Shown piece after piece: positions 36,393-48,829 of a stretch of 64,000 nt of DNA. Positions within the stretch are counted from its first letter, which is position 1, and the number at the start of each line of letters is the position of its first letter. Both the position numbers and the translations under genes were made by a program. Source of the DNA: Syncephalis plumigaleata (taxonomy: Eukaryota; Zoopagomycota; Zoopagomycetes; Zoopagales; Piptocephalidaceae); assembly GCA_025201365.1 (NCBI GenBank), contig JAIXMF010000005.1, positions 434,001 through 498,000 on the forward strand, written 5' to 3'. Under the pieces are notes generated by a model. It worked only from the letters and a program-made list of their open reading frames with translations, was not told where the DNA came from and made no database searches.

Positions 36393-36585
36393 ACAGTCGG
36401 CGCCTAGGTTTTTTCTGATAAAAAGGAATAGCCAATAAACCATCGTTTTATTAAGCTTAAATGTAGCAAAGTAACATTAATGATATGTTGTAGTTAATTG
36501 CATTGTTGTATGACATTCACTGTCTATTTCACTGATGTGTGCGTGTACTCTTCTTTACGAGCTATAATATGCCATTCGATTGTGT

Positions 36586-39480
36586 CTAGATAGCAGTAAC
36601 TACTAGATCCACCATAATGTCCTCCATTGAATTGTTCTGCCATACAATCACTCGACGAGTATTGGCCAATACTAGATGATAGGGAAGAAGGAGAGTACAT
36701 TAATCATTTAGATGATGCGTATATATCATTCATACTTACGCAATAAATGGTATAATCCTTGTGCAGCCATAGAACGTGTCATTTCCCGTGTTGGTAGGAT
36801 ATCCCGTTGAAATGATAAACAATATCCAGTATGCACTGCTATTCGACAAAGATACCTATACATATATATACGTAATAAATACAGCACTACATCATGAAAT
36901 GTAACACAATACGCTTACCGATAAAAGTTTTCCGTATCCTGATGTTGAATAGGTAAAAGCAATGATTCCTGATCTACCATAAATAATAGCAATAATAGTA
37001 GACATCTATTAGTACGTATAACTATTGATAGTATACATTCAGTACACATACTAGGGAATAGACTACGTGTTCTATTTGCTTCAATTAATGGTAATCCACC
37101 GGATAACACGGAAGATGGCGATTGATCTGACATCACTAATAATTGTCCCATTGTAGGATGGATGCCTAATGATCCTGTTTCACTATTTGCATATCTCCAT
37201 GGTTGACGTAAAGAATCGCTAAATGATTTAATACAACAACAGAGCAAATACCTTGTTATTTATACTTGTACTTGTCATAGTCAAGTGTCGTATAACTTAC
37301 CTTGGTTGTCTTACACCACCTGGCATGGAGGGTGTAGTGGTGGCTGTCGTCCATCCACCCATCATAGCTGCGGATAAACCGGCTAAACGATCTACATTAC
37401 GTGATACATGTTAGCTCATTTGGTAAGCGCGTGTACATTCAACCATCATTACCGGTGTGTTCACTATTAGCAACTGTTCCAGGAAGTTGTATATCATCCA
37501 TTGGATCCCATGGCATTCTTGTACCAAATGCTAATATTGGATCGATATTACGATCAATAACAGAATTGTGTCCTCGCATTTGTTCCGGGTCATCAGGTGG
37601 ATCCATTACATACTAATACGTAAATGAGTAGATAGCAATGATTGTTAATAGAATTGCTTACTTCTTCAGATGGTGCATGTAATGAATAATCTAATGCTGG
37701 CTCATGAGGCATAGAATGACGAGTCAATGGTACATCTTCTACTTGTGCTTTACAGTAATAGTTAGTCATTAGTTAATGAATGTATAGATGACATACGTTG
37801 TAGCATCATTTGCATGTTTACTTCCCATAATGCATTCATCTCATCATTATACACTAATTGATACGTGTTATAATCAACTATCTACTTGATATAAATGGAA
37901 TACTTGCATGATATAGCCGATGACATTAACCATGGACTGATGGTGGATTTAGTTGACTTCTATAATTAATATACAATAAATATTAATAAATATTCTCTGA
38001 AGATGTACTATTGCTATTATTACTCGTTGACGTGTTACACATAAAGTGATATCATCATGTTGAGCAAGATTAGATGATGAAGAGAATAGTTGATTGGCAT
38101 CTAGTTCAATACTACCATCCAACCATGTAAGCCAATTGAAATGACGTTGACGTTGACGACGATGTCGATGTCCTCCTTGTTCTTGCTGCTCTTGCTCTTG
38201 ATCTTGATCTTGTTGTTGTGGAATGAATCCTTGTATGACATCTGTATTGATTACTTCTTCAATTGTACTTTGATTGAATAGTGGATCAAATTGCATAGCA
38301 TTGTAGAATTCATGATCATGACTGGAATGGACAAAGGGTGATGCCATAGGCAGGAGAACATCTTGTAATCCTGCATCTACTAATGGTGTGACCACTGTGG
38401 ATGCTTCATCTACTTCGTGTAATTCGCCATCTTCCCCTAACATAAGATTTACTCTATAATGACAAGTGTATTAGATTCAACTAGGCTAGCGTTATACTTG
38501 ATATACTTGCGGTGTTTCCGGATAGTTTACTGGTAAATCCAATGGATCATGCAATATATCGGACATTCTCCATACATTATCGGCATTATCGGTATTGGCA
38601 TCTAGAATGAGTTGACGTTGTTCTTCCGGTGTGGCTATTCTTTGTAATGAACTTGCGTGTATCAATGGTTGAGCAGATGCAGTTCTATTAGATGATAGTT
38701 GACCTGCTGTATTTTATTTAGTTATTATCATATCATATCGTATCCTATCATACCTGGTTGCGTTATACACGATGATGCATTGGATATTCCTAGATTTGAG
38801 ATATGATACCACTGCAAGAAGTAAATAGGCAAGTCAGCTAGTCATTAGTATTAAACGGTAATATTGATTGATTAAATATACCTGATGAATTTGTGAATAG
38901 GTTGGCAAAAGCATTAATGAAAGATCATCATTCGATGGTATAGACACTGTAATTGCATCGAATCTAGTACAATTTCTTATGAGTAATTGTATAGATGAAT
39001 AGTAGTAGCATGATTACTTTGTTTGATCTAGTCGTGTATACGGATCAAGTAGTAGCTCCTTCCATAGGAGTGCTTTCTTGATATTGGTTAACAAGTGTTG
39101 AATACTTGCTACATTACAAGTTAATTAGTCATTACTTGTATTATACTTCATATGACAGATTACCATATGCATTCTGACATTGCTGTTGATGAATAAGCAC
39201 TATGCCATGAAGTAATAAAGCCAATTCACGTAGTGATGTTGGTTCTTGATATTCCATAATCAATTGACTATAGTCGTATATACACATAGATACACATAGA
39301 TATACATATTATTATTATTATTAATGACACTACTACTATGATGAACTTGTTATTCATCATTACCAAGCATGCGCAATATTCACTTGTCGCCAGTGTTGTC
39401 GTGCTACTCGACGAGTTGATGATTGCACACCAAGTGTGGCTGACCACCTATTATCAACATAATGGATGTATTATTACTAC
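36586..39480 (-). CDS. REC8: Alpha-kleisin cohesin subunit, REC8-like
   Basis: Closes the cohesin ring by bridging the SMC heads. The N-terminal kleisin domain is spread over small exons: VWSATLGVQSSTRR (about 39455), VNIAHACQLIMEYQEPTSLRELALLLHGIVLIHQQQCQNAY, ASIQHLLTNIKKALLW and FDAITVSIPSNDDLSLMLL. The middle is acidic, Gln-rich and unstructured. The C-terminal winged helix reads NFYRYLCRIAVHTGYCLSF, LPTREMTRSMAAQGLYHLL and NTRRVIVWQNNSMEDIM. RSMAAQxxYHxL matches Rec8/Rad21. The IYQQQC-like IHQQQC and IMxxQEP elements favour the meiotic form REC8 over RAD21. The first exon with the ATG was not found; it should lie near 39500. About 14 introns. Confidence 0.7.
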
Positions 39481-39701
39481 CAGTACAGCTACTAATATAC
39501 TATTCTACTACCATATAGATTTATACAAGTCGAACAGTGGCATGGTTAATGAATAAGTAAACAAGCAAGCATTGGATACAAGAGTACAATCAAATGGTAT
39601 AATTGTATCGTTCGTGTGAACACCGTGATAAATGATATACATGTACATGGATATAGATTAATCATTAATTTATCAAGCTCTTGCTATTGTTATCGCCATC
39701 A

Positions 39702-41526
39702 TCATTTACGGAAACGATTCTCGCAAGTCTCTAGAGGGATTGCCTCGTGCAAGTAGCGTCGTTTACCATCACCTACACCATAGGCAGCTGATGCATGTCC
39801 ATTGCCGTACATGCGATACTTGTAAATGACGAGTCCCTCCAAACCCACCGGTCCTCGAGCGTGTGTTTTATTCGTGCTCACCTATTTGAATGATTAGCTA
39901 GCGGTAAATGATAACAGTATTACGTTGCAACTTACGCCAATCTCAGTGCCAAAACCATAACGGAAACCATCGGCAAATCGTGTCGATGCATTCCAGTAGA
40001 CACCGGCGGCATCCACTTGTGTCATGAATAGCTCGGCATTATCTTTTCCTCGGTGATGATAGCGTCTGTATGCTTGGAACCATGCGTATTGATATGTGCG
40101 ATAGCGTCGGTCAACGAGGCAACAACACGTACGGCTAGAATTGCATCGAGGAATTCGGTGTCGTCATCGGTATCAATGATAGGTTGTAGAAGGTGCGACT
40201 CATCCGGTACTGGTAGATATTGCTGAGCAATGGCATCCACACGTAATTGTACTTGTTGAGCGAATAGTGCGGCACCAAGTGATGGCAACACTCGTTCCGC
40301 GGCATCAGTATGAATGAGCAACGTCTCAACCGAATTACACGCTGCTGGATAACTAAGCTATATGCATTATAGTTAGCTAGCATTATTAGTAAAACTAGTG
40401 TTCGCTTACCTTTGCATCTAGCATGACATCGATGGATTTATTTACATCAGCCGAAGCATCGATGAATATCGAGCATAATCCATCGGCATGACCCAAGACT
40501 GGAATGCTACAATCAATCAAATCATCTGTCATTAGCATGGTAGACAACATACAAAGTAGTTTATATACGTTGGATTATCTGTACTCATTCTACCTACCGT
40601 GTATTATTCTGTATATGACGTACTAGTGAGTTGGAACCACGAGGAATAACCATGTCGATATACTTGTCCTGATCCAGTAACTCGGCAATCTCCTCTCGAC
40701 GTGATACTAACTGGACAGCATCGGCGGGAATACGATGCTCCACCGGTAGTCCGTTCAACGCTTCGCGCAAGCATGTATTAATGGCTTGCAATGTATGAGT
40801 GGCCTCTTTGCCGCCCTTGAGAATGACCGCATTGCCTGATTGCCAATTGACATCCACAATAATAATAATAGATTAATCTCATCAGTATATCCATATTTAT
40901 TATAGGCATCTTGTTGATTCTAGTATTACCTGACTTGATGGCTAGAGCTGAAATATTCACTGCCACTTCCGGACGAGCTTCAAATATCACCAATAGTACG
41001 CCTACTGGACAGGCTACACGATACAACTCGAGATTATCATCAAGTTTGGTGGCCAAACTTACACGACCTAACATTGATGAATCGATTCAATTACGCACGT
41101 ATATAGTATATATATATTATGTATGTATGTATTTACCAGTTGGATCTTCCAATTTATCAACATCGGCTACACCTTCAACCATCGTCATGAATTTCTCCTC
41201 GTTGTCACCCTCGATATCAAGGCGTTTGAATAGTGAAGCGGATAAACGACCGGCATCTACCTCAATCTTGGCCAACTGCGGTTCATATTACCGATTAGTA
41301 AGTGGTGATCTTCGTCTGCATACCAATCAGTCATCTCGTATACTTGCCTCTTTGTCCTTTCGATTGGCAGCAATAATAGCGCTTTATGGTTAAGGAGAGC
41401 CGTTTGAATATGCTTCAACGCCGTTGACTTTGTAACACCCGTAACTGATTGCAGTTCAGTAGATGCTAAACGTGCATTTCGTGCAATATCTACTACACTA
41501 AGCGTGTTTGAAGTAGTGCTAGTCAT
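39702..41526 (-). CDS. PRO2: Gamma-glutamyl phosphate reductase (glutamate-5-semialdehyde dehydrogenase)
   Basis: Second step of proline synthesis. [139 protein letters not shown] with the catalytic Cys (near 40340), [25 protein letters not shown] and [11 protein letters not shown], ending CENRFRK. The order and length match the family. Start ATG 41526. Introns are short; the exon carrying [10 protein letters not shown] is followed by a frame slip near 40040 before [11 protein letters not shown]. Confidence 0.93.
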
Positions 41527-41782
41527 AGTAATTGTAATCAAAGCGTATATCTGATAGAATGGCAGAAAATATCACAAAGAAAGGATTGATACTGGACTGA
41601 TTTTAAATTGGCGAATCATTCACCATTTCATCATTCGTCATGATTATCATGATGATTGATTAGATCGGCATTACAATAGTGAAAATACCCTTCATTGGTA
41701 CCGACCCATTTCCCTCGCTATTCTACTTTGTTCTTCATTCTTGTAATATTTAATAAGAGATAGCACACGTACACGTATTAAC

Positions 41783-44005
41783 ATGAAGTTTGCCGCTTAT
41801 CTAGAAGAGCGTAAAGCACTACTGCCAAGTGATAACTGGCGAGCAGCGTGTATCAACTACGCCGATCTTAAATATGCTATCAAACATACATTGCAGCCGA
41901 ATTCGTTGCACGTTAACGCGTTGCTATTGCCAAAGGATAGTAGAACCAAGGAGGATGGTAAGGAACGGTCATTTGGCGCGCAATTGGCTACGAAATTAGC
42001 GTGCTACAACAGGCGGTACCTCAGTTCTTTATTCAACTTGATATGGAGGTGGCACACGCATCCGAGCATGTTTGCTATCAAGTGGCCGAGACTGCAGAAG
42101 CTTTCGCTAATAGCAAGCTCACTGCCTCGGACGCGCTACGTTTCATCGTTCAAATCGAATCGTTTGCCTTTCTTAATTATACGGCCATTGCGAAGATACT
42201 AAAGAAGCACGATCGTCACACGGGCCTGAATCTAAGCGAGGCTTATTTATTACGTATTGCCGAGACACCACTCGTACGATTCCAGCCATTGAGTCTATGG
42301 AAACAACGACTATTGCAAGGGATCAACACGTCGAGCGGATCGAAGAATGATGCTAGCACGGTAGCCAGCACGATTAGTCCGACGATCAATGCGGTGCAAG
42401 CTGCTCAAGAAGCGGTAGCTGCCACTACCATTCATACCGCGACAACAGGATCAGCGGCTACATTACCGGCTACAGGTGATACCGCTACTTCACTATTATT
42501 ATCGACAGATCCGGTGGTGCAGAAGATGCGCGAGGATGAACGAAAGAACTGGTTCCCCCCGGCATCGCATCTGCCGCATCAGCGTATCCTGGTAACCATG
42601 TCGGGTCCGCACGGTACTGACATCATCGGTTGCGTACTTGACTGCGCCGCACGATACGCGGCTGATGTCGAGGATTTCATGCTAAGTCGTCTATACCATC
42701 GGGTGACGTTCGCCGCACTACTACGTCTGACCGATGAGCGTGTCGAGTTATTCCGTGACTTGGCGGAAGCCGCACGTAAATGGGACGCAGAACTTTTGTT
42801 CGAGCCACATAACGCGGATCACTCGGCGATTACACAATCTATCGAGGAGGCACCCTATGCTGGACGTGTTAAATACGCGGCAACGGTACTGAATCGACAT
42901 GGGCTTACCGCGTCTTTCCTCGACGACTGGACGAAACTATTGTTGGCCGAGCGTATTTCCGTCGAGAAGATGACGCGACTCAATGCCGGTCGCGTTTGTT
43001 GCGCCGACTACCACTTAGTGTACCGGATGACGTTGACCTGGTGGCACTACGCGAGAAGTTATTCCAATTGAGTATGCAACACGAGACGGATGTGGCATTA
43101 CAGCAACACAATGTGTTCCGAAGGAATAAACGTCTAGTCGTGTTCGATATGGACTCCACCCTGATTCAACAGGAGGTCATTGACGAGATTGCTCGGCATG
43201 CCGGTGTTATGAATGAAGTGGCCGTAAGTATTATTCATTTATTATTTACTAGTATTGATTATATCAATGATCATCATTAGACCATTACTGAGGCTGCCAT
43301 GAATGGTGAAATCGACTTTAATGAATCGTTACGTCGTCGTGTTGCACTACTGAAAGGCACGCCCACCTCTGTACTAGCACAGGTTCGTGACCATTGACGT
43401 TTACCGAAGGCGCGCATTTCCTATGTCGAGCACTTAAACGACTCGGCTTTAAGTTGGCCGTCATATCAGGTAAGCATTCATCATAGTAAGGATAGCTTCC
43501 TAGCAGAGAATCATTGACATGTATGCCTGGTTTATAGGTGGATTCATGCCATTAGCCACCTATGTCAAGAATGAATTGGGCCTTGATTATGCATTTGCTA
43601 ATCAGGTAAATTCCTAGATGATGAAGATGGATAATCAACTTACTACAAACACATAACCTAATCAATTGCTTAATATAGTTAAAAACCACACCAGATGGTC
43701 AAACGTTAACGGGCGAGACAGTCGGTCCCGTGGTCAATGGTGAACGTAAAGCGGAACTACTCGAGGTTATCGCTCAAGCAGAATCCGTATCCCTCGACCA
43801 GGTGGTCGCAGTGGGTGATGGCGCCAATGATCTCTGGATGTTGGCTAAGGCCGGTCTAGGTATCGCATTTGATGCGAAACCCCGTGTACAAGAACAGGCA
43901 CGAGCACGTATCAATCAGAAAAGTCTCAAGTATGTGCTATACCTGCTCGGTTATACAGATGGGGATGCACGACAGCTCTATGAAGATGATGACACCTCGT
44001 TATAA
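41783..44005 (+). CDS. SER2: SPX domain - tandem ACT - HAD phosphoserine phosphatase fusion
   Basis: Dephosphorylates phosphoserine to serine, with an N-terminal phosphate/inositol-pyrophosphate sensor. SPX: MKFAAYLEERKALLPSDNWR and INYADLKYAIKHTL (41783-41900), FFIQLDMEVAHASEHVCYQVAE, IVQIESFAFLNYTAIAKILKKHDRHTGLNLS (42145-42240; the KILKKHDRHTG basic helix binds ligand in known SPX proteins). Linker of Ala/Thr. ACT-like units: QRILVTMSGPHGTDIIGCVLD and VKYAATVLNRHGLTASFLDDW. HAD: LVVFDMDSTLIQQEVIDEIARHAG (43137 on), LKLAVISGGF-like FKLAVISGGFMPLA, VAVGDGANDLWMLAKAGLGIAF. SPX end, linker and ACT units lie in one unbroken frame (42001-43050). Slips near 41998, 43005 and 43395, introns at about 43224-43280, 43470-43538 and 43606-43679. 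Confidence 0.85.
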
Positions 44006-44556
44006 TGAGAATAGGCATATGCATCAGCATTACACAAGCGGCACATCATCCCCACCACCATTCTATAATGTCTATTCTAATAAATGAGCAATTTGCTGCA
44101 GTTATTGTTTATCTGCTTGTTACTGTTATTGTCAATAGAATGTTCCACCATCTCCATTGTACACAGGCATTTCTCATAAAACGATGATTACTAGCCGTGT
44201 ATGTCACGGGGACATGAATAAACCGGTTGGTAAGGTTACGCGCATAACAAGAAGTAACAGTCACTCGTCTCGTATACACATACACATACATATACTCACC
44301 TATATATTTATATGTTGTAGCAGACGGTCATTTACGATACAATGTTACCAAGTAAAGCGACCCCTGTTGTTTTTTCTCTCTGCTTTTACTCTTTACGCTC
44401 TGTCTCGTCTTGTCACATATCTTCATCCGTTAACGTGTCAGCTATTAGTTGTTTTTCTTCTTAAAACGAAGCTAACGTTCCATCAACATACCATTTCTTT
44501 GTTTTTCTTTCTTTCTTTCTTTTCTATTCAAGTGGTAATACTCGTTGTAGTTAACT
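44006..44556. other. Intergenic between SPX-SER2 and HGSNAT-like genes
   Basis: Pyrimidine-rich toward the 3' end (TTTCTTTCTTTC near 44505), typical of the promoter side of the downstream gene. No other feature. Confidence 0.4.
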
Positions 44557-46145
44557 ATGTCCGAACAAGTAGCTAATAATCCTACTACTTCACCGCCGTT
44601 GTCGTCTTCCTCTCCTTCTTCATCTACCCCAGATGTCACTGTTGCTATTAATGACACGGTGACAGCACCATTGCACCGAATGAAAATGTCACCATTTCCA
44701 TACCGGATGACTATCAAGAATTGGCTGTTACTACCAACAACAATAGCCACAATATAATAGCAATAACAATAATAAAACAATAATAGCACTATCAATGAGA
44801 AAATCCTCAACTTGCTACTAACTCGATATTTACCAATGATACAGACACACCTGCCATACCTGATGAACCTAATAACCCGCCCAATCCAGGTGGCAGTGGT
44901 CGTCTGGTCTCGTTGGACGCGCTACGTGGTCTGACCGTTTGTCTCATGATCCTCGCTAATTATCAAGTGGAAGAGGAGGCGTTCTCCTATCTACTACATC
45001 CAGCCTGGACGGGATTCACCATTGCTGACTCCGTGTTCCCCAACTTTCTATTCGTGATGGGACTCGCCATTCCCCTTGCTGGTCGACGACTTAAAGGCAC
45101 CAGGATGCAAGTGGCCACTCGCATTATGAAGCGTACCTCGCTACTCATACTGCTAGGCATGTTCATCACTAATTTCCCATTTAATGCACCGGAGATTGCG
45201 TCAACATGGCGACCCTCAGGAGTGTTGCAACGTTTAGGCATTGCTTACGCAGTATGTGCGGGGGCATTCGCCTGGCTTAGACCGGATGTCCCACCTCCCG
45301 CCACTGACCCCGAGGCATTGACCGGTCTAACGATCATGCAGAAAGCTAGGCGACACTTGCGCCACTTAGCCTTCAACGTTGGATTCCCCACAACCGCTCT
45401 CGCCATGTGGCTAGCTCTAACATTCGGCGTAAATGTACCGGGATGTGGACGTGGTCATCTCGACATGGAGTGTACGACGGAGGCCTACTTTGATAGTTCC
45501 ATCTTTGGACCGAACCACAACTATCAGGGCAAAGCATTCGATCCCGAGGGTAGTCTATCGCATGTCACCGCCACACTAAGCTGCTACCTCGGTGTACGTG
45601 TGGGCATACAAGTGATGAAGGGGCGCGAAGAATTAAAGACGTCATTCGGCCAATTGGCACACATGACTTCATGGTCATTGCTATCGGGTACATTCGCCCT
45701 GATCGCTTACCTATTTAAACCGGTGATCCCGCTTAGTAAACCATTATGGACACCGACCTTCGCCTTGTTTGCCGGTGCCATCTCGCTAATGGAATTATCG
45801 GCCATGACGTATATCGTCGACTATGCCAAACTAGGCGAGAGTACCTCGGCACTAGTGGCGAAACCCGTGAATATCATATTAAACGCTTGTTTAGCGGTGG
45901 GCAAGAATCCACTAGCTATTTACATGGCATCCGAACTGATCGCCGCCAGTTGCATGTCGATTCCAATTCCACCCGGTGCCAATGGCGAGGAACGTAGCCT
46001 ATGGTCTGTGCTGTTCCAGTACGTATTCGCCACCTGGCTGCCTATTCGACTTAATAGTCTCGTATGGTCTGGTGCCTGGATAGTATTATTATACGCACCA
46101 TTGGCGATGTTCATGGATCGTCGTGGTTGGTACTTTAAGATTTAA
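44557..46145 (+). CDS. HGSNAT-like transmembrane acyltransferase
   Basis: Related to heparan-alpha-glucosaminide N-acetyltransferase (YeiB/acyltransferase-type multi-pass proteins). The core is one open frame from RLVSLDALRGLTVCLMILANY through HPAWTGFTIADSVFPNFLFVMG, whose His and Asp match the conserved HxxWxGxxxxDxxFPxFLF signature. Then RIMKRTSLLILLGMF, RPSGVLQRLGIAYAVCA, VPGCGRGHL, GSLSHVTATLSCYLGVRVG, LSKPLWTPTFALFAGA, NACLAVGKNPLAIYMASELI, ending MDRRGWYFKI. About ten helices. The N-terminal about 110 residues from ATG 44557 are Ser/Thr/Asn-rich with one or more frame slips (44690, 44750). The fungal substrate is unknown. No introns in the core, unlike most neighbours. Confidence 0.8.
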
Positions 46146-46259
46146 GATTGATCATAGTAATAATAATAATAGTAATAAATATGTGCAATCAATTCTTATC
46201 TGTTCATATTCATATATGTATATCTATGCATGTGGATAGCTTTAATTGCTTTTGATTTA

Positions 46260-46385
46260 CATGATTCTCCAACCAATTAGTCCAGTAAGTCTTTAACTTT
46301 TGCAGTTTATTAATAAATAACTTTGCACAATTGTTAGCACCATTATCACCATAGAATGCCAATTGACACAGCACGATAATGGCAA
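46260..46385 (+). repeat. Solo left end of the Fanzor-associated TIR family
   Basis: TA (46258-46259), CATGA, TTCTCCAACCAATTAG, then ACAATTGTTAGCACCATTA...GAATGCCAATTGACACAGCACGATAA. Closest to the copies at 13663 and 29638. Starts 115 bases after the HGSNAT-like stop; no right end found. Confidence 0.8.
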
Positions 46386-47899
46386 ATGTAACAATGAATT
46401 GTATGAAGCAATGGACAGTTTATCTTTATTGCTATGTGTATAATGGTAGTAGAATGGAATAAATGGCTTACATTACTGATAGAAATGTCGGAATAGTAGA
46501 ATGAGTAATGTAGCGTGGAATGTAGTCAATATCGTTGACAGTTGAATGTTCTAATTGTAATATTGTTAGTGTATTGTAATAAATGAACTTACCTGTAATT
46601 AATACTTATGAATGAATGAATGAATGGATTGTAATAAAGTAATAAAATATGTTATGTCCCCATCATATCCGCTATCTTCGGACCGGGCCTTCCCATCCAT
46701 AAGTGAAGCGCCATGCTAATACAGCTGAATGTCTTGCGACAAATATCACTATATTACTAAAAATTAATGTAATTACATTTGGAGTACGTGCCTATCAACA
46801 TATGTACGTCCACCCACCACAGGTGAACATACATCGCTTCGTGTGGTTGTGCAAATTAATACTAGCAAGTAACCATTACTGCTATCGTATTAATTACGAA
46901 GCCGTTGATAGGGATGTTGTCGTCACAAATGCGCTTACATCAACATTTAGCAATAGGGACTACGGTGGCCGGTATATGGGCATTGATCACAAGCGGAAAC
47001 ACACACACTTGTGGCAATGACCATATACACATTGACTGGTATGGACGATGATTGTTGGCTAGGCGACCACCGCCATAGAACAATGCTGCCACGGCCGTAG
47101 TCGTTCGCGATATATTCAACCGCGCACATGCAATGGGATCAGTAAACTAGCAATGTAATGTATCTAAATACATATGGGCTAGTTTGGACATAACATAAAA
47201 GGGAGGGAGGATTTTGATGTACATAGGCATATTACAGTTTGAATAGAATAGCGCGAATAAAAAGTGATTAAACATACACGAAAACATACCATTAAATAAC
47301 GTCAGTCATCATAATATCAAGTAAACTAAGCCCCTTCTCCAGCGAAGGCAGCAACATGATGGTCAAATATCATGGCAAAGCGTCGTTTAAGTGATAATAT
47401 GGTGGCAAATTATCTCAAACACATATCAATATAAAATAAAGATACGTATTCAAGTATTTGCAATCCAATACATTTCATAATACTCATATAATAGAGAGGC
47501 CAGCGCGCTACATTACAACTTAATGACCTGTAGAAACAATGCAGCAGTCCCAGATTATAGCCAGGATCGCGCAATTTGAGATATATAAAAGTTTTCCTGG
47601 GACAAGGACAGACGCTGCATGTTTCTGCAATCTCTTTACCGGACAGTTCCCGGAACTAGTCAGCATGTAGTTAGCCTCAAAAGAGTCACATGAAACAGGA
47701 CGAGCGGAAAGAGAATTGCATCGCGATAGCATCGTATTATACAAGCATACGAAAGCCCGCAAGCAAGCACGAATAGAAGACCGAAAGCTCGTTACAAGCT
47801 CCGTCTCACGCTGGCCGTGATAGGATTTCACCACTTCCAGTATTACGCTACACGCAAGCAGTTTACAGAGCACTGACCTATTTTATTATGTATATGTAC

Positions 47900-48080
47900 A
47901 AACAAGAAGTAGTAGTGAGAAAAAGAGAGAAAGCGAAGAAGAAGAGTAATAAGATGAGAAGCAAGAAGAAGTAATGAGAAGAGAAGAGCGAAGAAGTGAG
48001 GAAGAGACGAAGAAGAAGCGAAGCAGTGGAGCAAGGTGAAGTAATGAAAGATGAGAGATGAGCGAAGCGAGGAAGAAGCG
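47900..48080 (+). repeat. Purine-rich (GA/AAG) low-complexity tract
   Basis: About 180 bases almost free of C and T on the + strand (GAAGAAG, GAGAAG, GCGAAG units). Could form triplex or be an expanded microsatellite. Confidence 0.7.
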
Positions 48081-48479
48081 AAGCTAAGCAAGCTGCTGGA
48101 ATCGAGCGCTATTTATTTGTTAAAATGACGTCGTTAATCGTCATTTGGTGATTCAAGTAAGTACTGATGATGCCCCATTGTAATTCATTTTGAAATTTAG
48201 TATGTCGATAACCATCCACTTCAATAATCCAACTTGATCATATACTTGTATTTCATTTCATTTTATTTCTTACATATGATCTTTTTACTTGAACGTTTCA
48301 TAATAGTGCTTATTATAATAAAATAAGGTATGACAACGTTTAAAAAGAGAGAGAAAGGATATATCTAGTATGTGCAAAGGGCGCCGTCATTATTACCATT
48401 TAGATTGCACGCTAGCCTGTATTTGGCAATAAATGCTTTATTGATAGTGATAGTGCTACATTCTACTTCATTTCCTAGT

Positions 48480-48741
48480 TTAGCATCTACGATTATTTTA
48501 TTACGAATGATTTGTCAAGGAGATTAGTCGAGACAACAGAGTATATTAATGTGTGCGCTGATATACCGTTTATCAAAGGTGAAACGGTAAGCAACGCTAA
48601 AGTGGCACGTACCTGAATGAGTGGGACCAGCTCAAACCAGGTGGAATCCTTATTGGTAGAGATGTAACGACGAACCAGTCATCAGTAGAAGTATCGCAAG
48701 CCATTACTAATGAGTGTCGTTTCTCGAGTTCACGTCATTAA
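48480..48741 (+). pseudogene. Fragment of a class I SAM methyltransferase (Methyltransf_24-like)
   Basis: YLNEWDQLKPGGILIGRDVTT then VEVSQAITNECRF (48609-48741, ending at TAA) matches the post-substrate segment WxxLKPGGxLxGDDY...V..A...F of this family. Just upstream CADIPFIKGETVSNA (about 48540-48590) fits the VPIKGxSVEVA segment. The SAM-binding GxxxG part and the DGDHxYE motif are not present. Hence an eroded remnant. Confidence 0.4.
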
Positions 48742-48829
48742 CATCTAGTATGTACATTTCCTATGTTGATCAATCTACTTCTAAATTGCTATTTTGCGGA
48801 CGATTGCTATTGTTATTGTTATTGTATTG

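Larger units (their letters stand above)
46146..48470. other. Gene-poor stretch
   Basis: Holds a TIR-family left end (46260-46385), AT-rich sequence, and a purine-rich tract (47900-48080). Antisense and sense ORFs of 60-117 codons here have no recognisable domain. I find no supported gene in 2.3 kb, in contrast to the dense blocks on both sides. Confidence 0.5.

Noticed and set aside
39338-39556. Sense ORF of 72 codons
   Set aside because: It is the antisense shadow of the REC8 N-terminal exons (VNIAHAC and WSATLG on the other strand).
46703-47129. Overlapping sense and antisense ORFs in the desert
   Set aside because: Neither shows a recognisable motif; insufficient support for a gene.
47520-47873. 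117-codon antisense ORF
   Set aside because: No domain, no intron-compatible partner exons, Cys/Ser-rich composition typical of chance ORFs, in an otherwise gene-free stretch.
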